Part shown: positions 11,940-24,217 of the stretch, one piece after another
Position numbering within the stretch: the stretch's first letter is position 1
How the letters are laid out: each line of letters begins with the position of its first letter
Assembly: GCF_007655135.1 (NCBI RefSeq)
Contig: NW_022204380.1
Location: 1-64,000, forward strand
Reading direction: 5' to 3'
Source: Punica granatum
Taxonomy: Eukaryota; Streptophyta; Magnoliopsida; Myrtales; Lythraceae
Length of the DNA: 64,000 nucleotides
Made by a program: the position numbers and the translations under genes
The notes under the pieces: model-generated
Seen by the model: only the letters and a program-made list of their open reading frames with translations
Told to the model about the DNA's origin: nothing
Databases searched by the model: none

Positions 11940-12353
11940 CTCCCATTGATCATTAGACTTAATCACTTCTTCATTCTCCTTCTCTCTCAAGCCAATCTCC
12001 CTCTAAAATCCTCTCAACTTTCAGCCCACTCCCACAGCTCGTACCACTCCTTGCCAAGGCCGAAACCGGCCAAAACCGTCGGAAAACCACCCGGTATTCC
12101 GGTAACCACCCGACCCGACTTAAACCAAAAATCACCAAACTCCCTAGCCTACCTATTTTCCATCCCCTAAGTCCGTTTCCGGGCTTAGATTTTCCATTTG
12201 AGGTCCCTAACATCACTTTCCAGCCAAAGTTGTAATCGGGTCCCGAGTCTCCAAGCCGCGTGCAACCGAGCTCCTCGACGTGCCATTTTCTCCCGCGACT
12301 TCGGAGAGTCGTGCCATCACGTTCAAAGGGTTCCTCACGACCCTCACCCTCTC

Positions 12354-12373
12354 TCGTGAAGAGGTGGTCACGA
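12354..12373 (+). other. AGAGGTGG-loop hairpin (LTR A, right)
   Basis: Same hairpin as at 34-53: arms TCGTGA/TCACGA and loop AGAGGTGG, inside a roughly 95-bp block conserved in A, C, D and J. Confidence 0.6.
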
Positions 12374-12697
12374 TCCGAGGGCCGATCCACCGTGCACAAC
12401 CTCCGTTTCATTGTTTTTCACTTACCGGGTTTTCCGTGTTCATACCCGAACTTCTCTCACGTTTTTCGAGCTTGTCTAGGGCTCGGCACGCTCGGGTCTG
12501 CCCGTGCTCGTCTAGATCTACCTCTTAGGAGTCCAACGAGCCCGACCTTGCACCGTGCCGTGCCCGGAGCTCGCGTGCCAAGCCGTTCTCCCGCGACTAG
12601 CCGCGGCTGTTTTCTCTCGGATTGCTCACTTCCGCGACTTCAAGCCGAGTCTTGCGACTCCCACGGCCACTTCTCCGACTCCTTCCTCGTGTTCCGA

Positions 12698-12712
12698 GGC
12701 TAGGTAAGACTC
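12698..12712 (+). promoter_or_regulatory. Splice-donor-like site in LTR A
   Basis: cgaggctAG|GTAAGac matches a plant 5' splice site, about 765 nt downstream of the TATA box. The left LTR copy has lost one G (ggctagtaag, 353-361). Equivalent AG|GTA sites occur in LTRs B, D, F, I and J. No acceptor was identified. Confidence 0.4.
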
Positions 12713-12822
12713 CTCTATGACTTAGAGAAGCTATGTTCTTCGATATTTGTTTGATATGGGGTGTTAGGGGCTCATTTCGCATGATTTTCCTTAGATCCCG
12801 GGTTTGGCCCTTGAGCAACTTC

Positions 12823-13450
12823 GTGAACCATCCGACTTCGAAATGAGCTGAAATTTTTACCACAGACACTTGATGTTATTTTAAGTCCCCATACAAAATT
12901 TCAGATTTCTCTGTGCACTGGATCTCCGGATAAAAAATGTTTACCCGTTATTTCGGTATTCTCGGCCAGATTTTGATATGTCTCGTGAACCATCCGAGTT
13001 CGAAATGAGCTGAAATTTTTACCACAGACACTTGATGTTATTTTAAGTCCCCATACAAAATTTCAGATTTTTCTGTGCACTGGATCTCCGGATAAAAAAT
13101 GTTTACCCGTTATTTCGGTATTCTCGGCCAGATTTTGATATGTCTCGTGAACCATCCGAGTTCGAAATGAGCTGAAATTTTTACCACAGACACTTGATGT
13201 TATTTTAAGTCCCCATACAAAATTTCAGATTTTTCTGTGCACTGGATCTCCGGATAAAAAATGTTTACCCGTTATTTCGGTGTTTCCGGTCTGATTTTGA
13301 TAGATCTCGCGAACCATCCGACTTCAAAATGAACTGAAATTTTTACCACACATTCCTGATGTTATTTTAAGGTTCCACACAAAATTTCATATTTTTATGG
13401 GCGCTGAAACTCCAAATAAAAATTATTTACCGAACTTTTCGTATATTCGA
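12823..13450 (+). repeat. 161-bp tandem repeats inside LTR A (right)
   Basis: Four units start at 12823, 12984, 13147 and 13309, the same array as in the left LTR. Confidence 0.85.
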
Positions 13451-14807
13451 CAAATCAGATCACACTGTTTTTTTGGGTCTAATTTAGCCCTCTCCAAACT
13501 GAATCTAGATCCAAAATAGACCCCTTGACCCTGATCCGACTCTGTTTTCATGTTTATTACATTTACGATTTACCTCGTTTTTCGTGCCGATGCCATTTTA
13601 TTGATTCCATTATATATCATGTTTGTGTTTGTATTACATGTTTATTTGTGATTCCAAGACCATGGTGGCATCGACTTTGTAAATGTGTGTGTTCTTATTA
13701 TGTTTGGCGTCTTACGCATGCAAGAAACGATTAAAACCGATTCTTGTAATTGATTGCAATTATATTTTTTGTTTAAATCATTAGCTTCACGATTAATTTA
13801 CATGTTAGGCGCATTAACCCCGAACAATCGTCTCATTAGCCCATAATAATCAAGGTTTAACTCCTCAATCACTAAACCATTCCACAAACGAGAAATGGGA
13901 CGCATCATTTGATTAATTAAATCACTCGGACTAAATAATTGGACAAATTGAATATTAATTCGTAAACGTATCGATGGTTCATGGAACGGCGGAAATGCCC
14001 TTTTCCTTAAAAGCTCATAATTTCAAAACATCGAGACGTGTAACACGAATAGAATCGTGTCTAGCAAGTACTCGCGTACTATGACTCGAGTCCGGGCCCA
14101 ATTTGAGGCGGCTCGAGTCGAGATGCGCGAGTCCTCTTTAGACCTCTTCGTGTCACACGATCTTTAATTTATATATGAACATCACATGTTTTACCACTCA
14201 AGGGCATAGTCGTCATTCCGTGATTCATCGATATCCTAGGCTTTAGGGAGTCGGAAACACCTCGATCTATGGACGGAAAGGGACGGCCCGTTCGGGTGCG
14301 AGTTTCATTCGTACGGCCCATTCCGTTCACTTTCGGTGTTTCTATCTTCCTATCGTAGATTCGGTGGTGAACCTTTTTATTTCAGTTGAAAAAGACGAAG
14401 AACCGGATTAATCATGTACTTGACTTAAATAAACATTAGATAATGGATAGGTGGAATATTAGATTCCAATCTAGAGTCAAAACACGAGTTTGGCTAATTC
14501 AGTGAAACCGCAGTGACACTTAACTGAATAAGAGTCATAAAACAAACACACACATGTAATCGGCTTAGAACCTTATCCTAGCCCGCCCTCTATGTTTGCC
14601 TAGGTTAGATGCATTGTTTGCCAATCAACCACGGGTAATAACTGATTAAATCACGTACATTCGACTTAATACACCACTTGTCTGTATTCATCGACAATTG
14701 TCAGTTGCTTTCTGTATCGTGTCAGTTACATCAGTTTTCTTCCGTTTTATTCTTGCTTTTGATGATTTATTGCGGTTCGGGCCCGAACCCATAAGTCACG
14801 TGTTGCA

Positions 14808-14853
14808 TGGGGTCCAACGCCCCAAATCACCGAACACGAGGTCCAACGCCTCT
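14808..14853 (+). other. Twin TCCAACG-loop hairpins (LTR A, right)
   Basis: GGGGTCCAACGCCCC (14809-14823) and GAGGTCCAACGCCTC (14838-14852), as in the left LTR. Confidence 0.7.
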
Positions 14854-15683
14854 TAACTCACCGAGCGCGTGCAACCCGAGTGCGGAATGGGATCTAGCCT
14901 CGATTCACCGTCACACTCTGAATACGGCCTATGTGGAAGGCGGATTTGGATTGAGCGCGTGAAACGTGTTTAGATATCACCCGGGAGCTCGATCGATCCA
15001 ACGGTTACAGTGGAAACAAGTCGTTTTTCTGCAAACCGACGGTTCGATCGGACCCGACCCCCGGCTCTTTGAGCCCGCGTTGCCTTAATTTATTTATCGG
15101 TTATTCAAAATACACGGTGAGCAGGAGCGGAATAGTGGCCCAATGCAAACCGATCGGGATCCATTTACTTATTCGGTTATACTTTGTAATTGTTCGAGAG
15201 AACATTGTGAGGATTCTATTTGTATGTTCATTCATCTCCTTGTAAGGATCCCCGATCGGTGAGCGAGAGGTCCGAGTGCTGGATCGGTTAAGTTGGTCTA
15301 TCGCCACCAAAGGGTGAGTAAGCTTGGATACTCGTGGTTTCGGTTCACGCAGGGAATCAACCATCACGGTTCGATGAACTGTAACGCTAAGATAGTGAAC
15401 CGACTCCTCGATGCACAAGCCTACTCATCTTTCGGACTCTTGGTCCAACTTGATCAATTCATCGAATTTACGGTGTCAAAACGGGCGAGTCGAGCGCAAC
15501 TCTAAATCACGCGGTAAATAAACAAAATGGCAAGCCTAGCAAGCTAGAGTACCGAGAGGGCGTGCGGGATATAGGCCCGCACTTAATAGAACCCCCGAAT
15601 TCGGAATTTTCGGTTCCGTACGACCATTGCCTTAGCATTTAGGTGTACCCCGTACCCCTAGACCCGGGTAACTTGCCGGCCCT

Positions 15684-15719
15684 CGACCCTCGGGTCGTAA
15701 AATGGCAAGTGGCGACTCC
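15684..15719 (+). other. Tetraloop hairpin plus PBS-like motif (LTR A, right)
   Basis: CGACC-CTCG-GGTCG at 15684-15697, then TGGCGACTCC at 15710-15719. Confidence 0.6.
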
Positions 15720-17852
15720 TTCTCACGTGCGTCCGTCGCACGTCCCCGGGAAGGTGGACACTCCCAAGCCGCGTTTGCTTAGGCGCGCGCATGCGTGCCC
15801 CGACGAGATGAAATTCGGGTGCGCACAGGCGGGTTTTTCCCGTTTCTTTCCGCTCTGTTTTTTTTTCTTGCAGCCGGGGTTTGTTTTGTGCCCCGTGTCT
15901 TTGTTTGAAACTCCTCAACTTTGCATCGCCGAGGCCACTTTGGTGCGCTTCGCCTCGTGGAGACTCGTTGCATGTTGCTAGCCCTATTTTGTGAGGACCG
16001 GCTTTCTTGGAAGTTTGACTCTTGTGCACTTGGAAGTCGAACTTCGTGTCATTTGCCCTTGCAAGCTTTACAGGTGAATTTCCCCTGTTGACTAGAAAGA
16101 AAATGTAAAATTGCCCCGTGAATAGGGAAACGAGGTTGCCTTGGTGCGAATGTTGAACGGGGATGCCCCGGTCTTCATTTGTTGAAGTGGCCCATGGTAG
16201 GCGCATTGTGCGATATCTCCGATCATCTCTTGTTGTTCTTTGCAGTACGTGCCTCTTGGAGGATGCACGCTGCTGAAGTCATTGGATGTTCAAGGAAGAC
16301 AGTTGCATAAATGCTGAGTGATTCGTTTGATTGTCCTCGTCTTCGACATCATAGGGGGTACCTTATCGTTGGACACGTCCCTCGTTAAAGTATAAGGAAA
16401 GGGTCCGAGACAAGTTCTCGGGAAAACGTGAACTCGTGCATCGCTCTTTGCCTGTGGTCAATGTGCCCCTGTGAAGGATGACAAAAAAGACAATGCATTA
16501 GGCGATTATGTGGTAAGAAATATGGGGTGATCCCATGGGAAAATCCCTTTTTGTCCCGCCTGCGACCCATGGGGTGCCGCGTGCAGACGACATTTGTTTC
16601 CGAGAATCTGGTCATCACCACTCTGGAGTGGTTAGACCGTGACTGAGGTCACATAAGCATATTTTCCCTGGTTGAGAGTAGGCTTGCGCAGTCGTCCTAC
16701 GGAGGGCTCGAGGAGCCGAGTCCCATGAGGACAAGCGAGTCGAACATGTCTAACAGAACTAATAGGGCGTCGCAAGACCGTCCTAATGCTCCGTTGAAGG
16801 ATTTGTTCATGTCGGGAGCCCATTTGTGGGAATGCATTTAAATTAAAGCAAAAGAGAGTTTAAAGAAGACTGCACATGTTGTTCCAGTGCTTAGTCGGCG
16901 ACGACGGCTGAGGACGGGTGAGATCCATTCTTTGATCGGAGGCATGACCGTGCTGGTATCTCCTGCGATCGAGAGTTGGGTCATGCTCTGTTTGTGGAGC
17001 TATCACTTCCGGTCTTTGCAGTTGAAGGATTAGACTTGCTCCTCGGAGTATCGCTTGGATGAATTTGAATCCAAGTAGATTTTGGATTTCAGATGAGCCT
17101 AAAAGCAGTAAATGCGAGGTGTCAAAACCTGAAAGCAGTAAATGTGGGGCTGGAGCCAAAAAGCAGTAAATGCTGGGCTGAGGCCCGAAAGTAGTAAATG
17201 CAGGACTGAGGTCCAATGCGGGGCCGAAGCCCAAAAGTGGAGCTTAGCTCGATGCAGTAAATGCAAGGGTGGAGCCCGATGCAGGGCCTGAGCCCGATGC
17301 AGTAAATGCAGCTTGATAAGAAAGTGCAAGAGATGCAAAAGCAAAGGTCAATGCTGAGGAACAGCGCATGGCGCTGCAAAGCGGCGACTCTGATTTTCTC
17401 ACATTCTTTGTGGAGGGAGGGTGGGAACTCAGTGTTGAAATCCCAAGAAGCTAGATGAGAGACGTTTGTTGCCTCAATTGTGGTGGTTCAGTATTCAGGC
17501 TGCCTTCTTGTTGGGGATTTCCTGCAATGGAAGAAGGAAACAATGAAGGAGCATGAACTGTTCGCAATTCCAATGAAAGGGTGTAGGGAAGCGAACTGGC
17601 CTGGTAAACGTCGTACGAGCACACCGAGAGACATGCATTGATTCTTTGAGCGTGCGTGCATGAGTTGGTGTGAAAATGCTTGGACATGTATGAGGCACGC
17701 TTGATCGTTGTTAGATGCGCGGGGTCACGCAGAGGGACATGCGTTTGATCACGCGGTGACACTCTCTGTTAGGAAAAAGTTAGTGTTGGTTAACTTCGCC
17801 TGGGAAGGTTGATCGGCCCTCGGGCCATGGCTCGTCTTGCCGAGGAGGAAGG

Positions 17853-18240
17853 GTGAAGGCCGCGAGTGGCCTGCCCGCGAAAGTGGGCACGACTCGCCTA
17901 TCGTGCAGGGTGGGTGGCCGGGATAGACTCGGCTTCTGGTCACAGCACATCTTGCTATGGAGAAGTGAAGACCGCGGGTGGTCTACCCGCGAAGGTTGGC
18001 ACGACTCGCCTGTTGTGCGGGGTGGGTGGCCAGGATGGACGGCCTCTGGTCATAGCACGTCTCGCCATGGAGAGGTGAAGACCGCAAGTGGTCTACCCGC
18101 GAATGTTGGCACGACTCGCCTGTCATGTGGGGTGGGTGGCCGGGCTGGACGGCCTCTGGTCATAGCACGTCTCGCCATGGAGAGGTGAAGACCGCAAGTG
18201 GTCTACCCGCGAATGTTGGCACGACTCGCCTGTCGTACGA
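17853..18240 (-). repeat. 110-112-bp tandem array in B
   Basis: On the plus strand units start at 17853, 17965, 18075 and 18185 with gtgaagaccgc or a close variant, giving about 3.5 copies. The last two full units are nearly identical, indicating recent amplification. I did not see this array in A or D, although A 4600-4650 and D 63540-63610 hold single related segments. Confidence 0.85.
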
Positions 18241-18922
18241 GACATGGCAGCTGCTGTGCAAACATAGAAATAGATAGAATGCATGCAGTGTATAAGTTTT
18301 CAAAAGCTAATGCCATTGCATGAATTTGGTTCAAGTTCCTTAATTTACAAAGATAGTTTGAAAAGGGGAGCTTAAACATTAAACCGATGCAATGTCTTAG
18401 GTTGTTTTGAAAAAATGCATGCAGGTGCAGAAAAATAAACTATAACACGAGTTCTTTACATTGTACAACACTCATTCAGTGAAAACAACAAAAGGCTCGC
18501 CTAAAAGAAAAACTACGAGCCGACTCAAAGACTCAACTTTTGGGTCGGTTGGCGGCGTGAAGGTTATTTTTGGTCCAGCATGACGGTCCCTGTTTATGCA
18601 TGGTTTCAGTGTTCTACTGGGAAAACCACTAACTAGGGATGGGGGCTCCCGATTCAAGGGCGTCAATTCCTTGAAATCGAGTGAGGATCTTTGGGGGCCG
18701 GTTCGGTGGTTGAGCCGACTCGACCCGTTCCCTTACTCGAAACCTCTGACTAACCAAGCTTCCTAAATCGGCGCCCGTGGGATTTCAGGCGAGGTACCTA
18801 AATCCACTAGAATGATGCAATGCAAGTGCAGAAAAGTAAATGTGCGAAAAATAAAATGTGCGGAAAGCGATAAATAAACATGCAAGCAAAGCAAACAGAT
18901 CGAGCCTGAACCCACTAAGTGT

Positions 18923-18941
18923 GTCCCCAGTGGAGTCGCCA
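18923..18941 (-). promoter_or_regulatory. Primer binding site of element B
   Basis: On the minus strand this is TGGCGACTCCACTGGGGAC, identical to A's site and 3 nt past the LTR end. Confidence 0.82.
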
Positions 18942-19057
18942 AGCTGTACGTACTCGAATGTGGACTCTCGTCGGGGCCCGCATGCGCGCTTTTGGATCGC
19001 GCGGCTTAGGAGTGTCCACCTTCCCGTGGGGACGCGTGACGGACACGCGTGAGAAAA

Positions 19058-19093
19058 GGAGTCGCCAGTTATCATTTTACGACCTGTAGGTCG
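19058..19093 (-). other. Tetraloop hairpin plus PBS-like motif (LTR B)
   Basis: The minus strand reads CGACC-TACA-GGTCG (19093-19080) and then TGGCGACTCC (19067-19058). The stem is the same as in A and the loop differs. Confidence 0.6.
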
Positions 19094-19706
19094 AGGGCGG
19101 ATAAGTTACCCGGGTCTAGGGGTATGGAACACCTATTTTGTTTTTAAGGCATTGATCTGTGCGGAACTGGAAAATCCGTGTTCGGGGGTTCATGTTACGT
19201 GCGGGCCTATATCCCTCACGCCCTTTCGGTACTCTGGTTTGCTAGGCTTGCATGTTTTAGATTTACCGCATGAATTAAGTTGCACTCGGCTCGCACGTTT
19301 TGACACCGGAGATTCGGTGAACCAAACGATGTCGGTTGAGAAGCCGAGAGAGAAGTAAACCCGTATGTCGGGGAGTTGGTTCACAATCCTGCGTTACAGT
19401 TCATCGAACCATGGAGGTTGAATCCCTGCGTGAACCAGAACTGCGAGTTCTTAGATTTACTTGTATCTGGGCAAGCATTAGACCGATTCGATTAATTCGA
19501 CTATCGGACCGTTCGCTCACCGACTGGAATTCTTACAGAACAAATGTACAAAATAAAAGTCCTTACAATGTCTCGAAAACAATAAATAAAAATTACAAAT
19601 GGCCGAATTCCAGTCGACTCGCGTTCAGTTATTATTCCGCTCTAACTCACCGTGAGTTTAGGGAAAAGACCGAAGAACTGAAATTCAATGCACGCTCTCA
19701 CTGAAT

Positions 19707-19777
19707 AGGGCGTTGGACCCTGTGAGTGTTGATTAGGGCGTTGGACCGTGTGATCGATGATTAGGGCGTTGAACCCT
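19707..19777 (-). other. Three TCCAACG-type hairpins (LTR B)
   Basis: The minus strand gives AGGGTTCAACGCCCT (19777-19763), ACGGTCCAACGCCCT with one stem mismatch (19749-19735) and AGGGTCCAACGCCCT (19721-19707). Confidence 0.65.
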
Positions 19778-20959
19778 AATATTATTCGGCCTAGGGATCA
19801 GGCTCGACCCGTATGACAAACAAGTGTTGAAAGATAACACGCAGCAGGTAAATAACAGACAACGTGTTTGTTATTATCGAGTGTACGTGTTTTAACAAGT
19901 TGTTAATCCGGGGTATTTTGGCATGCAAATCCTACCCTAGACAAACAAGCACGTGCCAATGTTTTAGCATTCGACTTTGTTTTGAGAACTTGACAAAGAG
20001 AGTCAAATCTCATGTGTGTGGATTGCTTTTACAGTTGTTCTGTATTGTGACACTGAATTTCCACTGAATTAGCCAAACTCGGGTTTTGACTCTAGATTTG
20101 GAATCTAGAGTTCCTCCTAACCATTATCTAGTGTTTGGTTAGGTCGAGTGAAAGGTTAATCAGCATTTTGCATGTTTTCTGACAGAGATAACCGTTCTAG
20201 TTACCCGAGTCTATGTTAGGATGATAGAAACTCATTAGTTAGATAAGAAAAGGCTATGCAGATGAACTTGCACCTGAACAGGTAGCCCGTTCTTATCCCG
20301 TACTGTAGTGTTTCTGTCATGCTAACCCTAAGGGTGTCGCTAAATTGTGAAAAGACGATTTTGCTCTTTATTTGAAAATTATTTTCAGAAAAGGGGGAAC
20401 ATCGCAGTGCGGGCCACCTTGGCCTGTAGCCGGTGTCGACCAATTCCCTGGATCGTCCAAGATTGTGCAAGAACCCCGAAAAAGCCAAAGAACCGGTTGA
20501 TCTGCCCGGAAGTGATCTAGAAAGATCTTCTGTATCCTGAGCTGAGTTACTTGGAATCAGGTAAAAACTCAAGTTGAGACACATAAGCCCTTTTCAGACA
20601 TCCATGCTACATCGGACCGCGCATTTCGGGTTTTGAAATTGATAAGTTTAAAAAGGGCACCAACGTCATTTGAGAACTCATCGACGCGAGTAATCAGTTA
20701 ATGGCCAATCCGTGTAAACTTTATTAGTGTGAAGTGGGTTTAATCATGTGAGCGTCCCGATTAACCCGTTCGTGAAATTAATGCTTAAGGGTTGTGCCGA
20801 ATGCATTAATTGTGAAAACGATTCGCGACTCGACGACCAAGACGATTCCATAAGGATCGAGGATAATTTGGTCCAATGACCGAAACTACCATCGTAATCG
20901 AATGAACCTGAATGAGTCATCGATACCCGAATCCATGCATCCTTTGTTTTGAAAAGACA

Positions 20960-21480
20960 TTTTCATTCGCTATTGCGACGATAATGTAAATTGTAAATTA
21001 CACGAAAGCCGAGAATGGACTTAAAACGGGAAGAGGAAGCCTCATGCAACCCGTACGAGTCTAAGAGGCTCTCGGTTACTTCTCCTTGGAGATAGCCGAG
21101 AGGTCCCATGGCCCGTATGGGGTTCCACGAGGTTTCCCCGTCTCGTTTCGAATCATTTCTCGCATGCTTAAACGACAAACATTATAAATGACACGATTAA
21201 ACGAAAGTCGGTATTGCCATGATTTGAATAACGTATTCGAACATGGAAACATGCACAAACAAGTTATTTAAGGAATCGATAAAACAATACCGACTTCGTG
21301 CACGTGAGAAAATACGATGAAACTCGGGAATCGAACTTGGATCGGATCAAGAAGATCGTTCCTTGCCCGAAAGGAGCAAGAGAGCATTCGGTCACCTCCC
21401 TTGGAGGGAAACCCGTGAGCTCTTTGCCTTTCTCGGGTCGGGATGTTCTTCTCGACTACGATCCAAGTGTTTCCTGACAT
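20960..21480 (-). repeat. Degenerate ~320-bp repeats in LTR B
   Basis: Two related segments (about 21000-21180 and 21290-21480) share motifs around gagctctcggtcacctc and cgtgagagtttcc-like text. LTRs F (38090-38570) and I (52350-52850) hold counterparts. Boundaries are approximate. Confidence 0.45.
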
Positions 21481-21632
21481 GCTAGCATATAAATCAAGGA
21501 TAAATATGCATGATATAACATGGAAAATGCATAAAGATTAAAACTTGAAAATAAAACATATATAAAACCCCTTATAACTCCATAAACGCAACGAGAATGT
21601 AAAAGTCCTAGCTCCTCTAAGTCGAGAATGGT

Positions 21633-21643
21633 CATACCTAGTC
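21633..21643 (-). promoter_or_regulatory. Splice-donor-like site in LTR B
   Basis: The minus strand reads ggactAG|GTATGac with the junction at 21637/21638, followed by the conserved gacttagagga block. Confidence 0.3.
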
Positions 21644-22616
21644 CCGAGATGCGGGATGGCACCTTCAAGAGTCAGGTTGGACCGTTGATGGGTCGAGTTT
21701 GGGCTGTTTTCCGTTGAACAGACCCGAATGGCACAAAACAGACCCGGCTGGAATACTGGACAGACCCGACTGGCACAAGTCGGGTCGGACGTCGCCACGG
21801 AGGTTCTCGATGGAATTTTGAGGCAAGGTCGGGGGCCTTGGGTAGCCAAGGGACCCCTCTAGGTGACCGTGGTGGTCATTTGCTCCCAGAGTTGTCGGGT
21901 CGACCCACACAGTCCTGCAAAATTCACCGAAAATAGAGCATGTTTGGAAACTGGCCCGACTGGGCAGTTTTCGGGTCGGAATTCATAACGATGGATTCCG
22001 ATGAATTTTTGAGCAAGGCCAACGGCTCCTGACTCCTAACTGACCCCTAGAGGTGATAGAAGTGGTCGTTCGTCGAAAAGGGTCACGGATCGACCCGAAC
22101 TGCAAGAAAACCATACAAACAGTCAGAAATTTCGACCCGACTGGGCAGTCGGGCTGTTTCTTCTTCCTGGGGTTAAACCGACGGGTTTTTCTTGGATTTC
22201 TTGACTCCTTGACACCCTAGGGTTGTGTGGGGAGGTGTTTGATGGGTTTTGGTAGCTCAAACCGACTTGGAAAGGCTTGAAACCCGGTTTGACATTATTG
22301 ACCCGAGAAGGACCAAATCCGTCCAGATTTTGTTCAAGGCTGGTTCTATGGTTTAGATGCTTCAAACTTAAAATCTAAGTTCAGAAATGGATAGAGGGGG
22401 TCAAAAACATGTGGGATATGAAGTTTGGTAAAGTTTGGATTTACGCCAGGATGGATTTCGACTTAAGACTTTGCCCGGTTTTGCTTGGTTTTGCTTGTTC
22501 TTGCTGAGCTGCGATTTTGCTGAACTCCTTGAGAGTTTGAGAGCTTTTGTTTGACTGAGAAATGCTAGAGAGAGAGTGCTTGAAGGTGTATCATTAAGTT
22601 AATGACATTTGGACAA

Positions 22617-22622
22617 TATATA
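22617..22622 (-). promoter_or_regulatory. TATA box of LTR B
   Basis: The minus strand has agccTATATAttg about 1595 bp from the LTR start, close to the offset in LTRs F and I (1604 and 1606). Confidence 0.5.
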
Positions 22623-24217
22623 GGCTATGCTTAAGTGCAATTAAGTGTGAAAAAGCTTGATTAAGGGCATGCTTATGGGGATCCGAATTTGCTAAGCAAG
22701 ATAAGGATGAATCTCCTCCATGCATTCTTCATGAAGATGAGCCAAATGCATTGAATGCATGGATGGTGATGGTTGAGTGCAAGATGGATAAAGCTAGATA
22801 TTTTGAAGGCAAAGAGTGCAAGAGAGCATGGGATGGATGGCTTTGGCAAGGGAGGAGTTGCCCTTGGGCAATCCATGGGTCCCACGACCGAAGAGGAGAA
22901 ACCGGGAGAAAGCTCGGGTCTCGATTGGTCGCGCATTCGAAGTTCGTGGTTCGAATTGAACGTCGAATTATCGACATGCGCGAGAAAACGGGTTTAATGA
23001 GCCCGAGATTGGCATTTTTCATGGAGAAATGTCCCGAAAGTGTACGAGGCTCGGAAGCCGATTTTGCTCATTATAGGTGACCAGAGCGAAGTTGTCCGCT
23101 TCTGACAGCATATCTTGTGTCTGCATCTCACGTTGGTCATTTTGACATAAATTGTCAGACAACGTGAACAATTGTCCCTTAAGCCGGTAATGCTAACGTG
23201 GGGCCGGAGACATCCTAGGAGGCCGAAACTGGATTTCTCAGAGTGATTTCTGAGTTGCTTGGGCACTCCAGAGATTACTGTAATCTCTGTTTGTCGAGAT
23301 CAGACCTCCAAGGACTTGAAAAGTGTATCTGAGACCTCTAAAGCACTGCTTGGGAGGTCTAGATGAGTCGTGTGATTTATTCCGACGATTCCACGTTGAG
23401 CCCTGAGAAGGCTAGCATGGTGTAGGATTGACCTCGGCGTCAAGTTTTCGTAAAAAAGACCTCCGGATATGCATTTCCACTGAAAATGGCCATTTCCTCT
23501 CCTCGGAGGTTACTTGGGAAACTGATAAAGGTTTCGCTGTCTGTTTTGCCCAATTGTGAATGTCTGCTAGAGTTCTCAGGACAATGCGGTATGAACTTCG
23601 TTTGTCGTAATTCCATCAGACCAGTCTTCGGCTATGCTCTTCCGAAGAGGGGTATGCTTGTTTTGCCGCTCGGAAGTCATTTGAAGTGTCTGTGTGACTT
23701 CCAAGAGACAATCTGAAGCATTGTTCATGCTCTGTGTGCTGGTGGGGCATGGCCGCGTCTGATATTTGGAATTAACTTTTCTCCAGGAAACTGGCATTTT
23801 TGGACTTCCATTGAAAAGTTGTCTGTATACAGAAAGTTGTTCTGTATAGAGCAGATGATTTGCAAAATGCCTTTGGGGACACTTTTCATCTGTTTGGCAT
23901 TGGAGTGGATTTTTGGAGTCCAATATTGGCTATCTTCCGATGGTCGAGCGAACTATCGGAAAATAGTACCGTCTATGTGATATACTGAAAATGCTAGTTT
24001 TTGACATTGTTGAGCTTTCTGGTCGCTCTGTTGCCTTTTGGTGACCCTTGGAGTCCTTCTGTCACATCCATGGGTCATTTGCTCAATTTTGCCGACTCGA
24101 GGATGAATAGTGATTTTTCGCTTTGTTGAGCCGTTTTTCTGTACTCTGCTCAAGTCATAGCTTGGATCATTGCTGATAATGTGGTTTGAATCGGTGAGCC
24201 AAAATGGGGTGCTGACA

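Larger units (their letters stand above)
1..15827 (+). mobile_element. Element A: non-autonomous giant LTR retrotransposon (Tat/Ogre-like, LARD type)
   Basis: Two direct repeats (1-3478 and 12322-15827, the latter part of a 5225-bp LTR) flank a 7.1-kb interior. A 19-nt primer site follows the left repeat and a purine tract precedes the right one, so this is one LTR retrotransposon whose first 1.7 kb lies off-window. The interior shows no gag, protease, reverse transcriptase, RNase H or integrase motif in any frame; its longest open frames are tandem-repeat artefacts. By eye the LTRs differ by about 15-20 substitutions and a dozen small indels over 3.48 kb, including a ~28-bp deletion near 250-262 on the left. 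That indicates recent insertion. The Tat/Ogre assignment is inferred from the primer site, LTR size and 3' arrays, not from a polymerase sequence. The right end abuts element B's interior at 15828, so A is nested in B. Confidence 0.88.
10603..15827 (+). repeat. 3' LTR of element A (complete, 5225 bp)
   Basis: It starts TGTCAGCACCCCATTTTGG after the purine tract and ends TGCGCACA, where the match with the left LTR stops and element B's interior begins (ggcgggttttt at 15828). It carries a TATA box about 1.33 kb in, a splice-donor-like site at 12703, the 161-bp array from 12823, the TCCAACG hairpins (14808-14853) and the 3' hairpin group. LTRs above 5 kb are unusual but fit the Tat/Ogre branch. 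Confidence 0.9.
15828..18944 (-). mobile_element. Interior of element B (5' part)
   Basis: It carries the family leader next to the primer site (18470-18920), a 110-bp array (17853-18240), a short degenerate version of A's 18/27-bp array (17100-17320) and a segment like A 6300-7330. Open frames here are short and unrelated to known proteins. Confidence 0.78.
15828..24217 (-). mobile_element. Element B: partial Tat/Ogre-like element hosting A
   Basis: On the minus strand this reads 5' LTR (24217 to 18945), primer site (18941 to 18923) and about 3.1 kb of interior ending at 15828, where element A begins. The interior matches A's interior (about 7330 back to 3480), so A inserted into B and the rest of B should lie left of the window. 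No retroviral coding motif was seen. Confidence 0.82.
18945..24217 (-). repeat. 5' LTR of element B (5273 bp)
   Basis: On the minus strand it starts TGTCAGCACCCCATTTTGG (24217) and ends CGTACA (18945). It belongs to the subfamily shared with LTRs F and I: long blocks such as 20200-20620 match F 38960-39370 at roughly 93% by eye. Its 5' edge abuts the leader of element C, so B is inserted in C. Confidence 0.88.

Noticed and set aside
11520..12170. 216-codon open frame in LTR A.
   Set aside because: Proline/serine-rich translation of pyrimidine-rich LTR leader; it runs over the TATA box and is not kept in C, D or J.
1..15825. A possible 12.3-kb segmental or tandem duplication (1-3478 against 12322-15827).
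   Set aside because: A primer binding site follows the left copy and a polypurine tract precedes the start of the right copy, so these are the two LTRs of one element.
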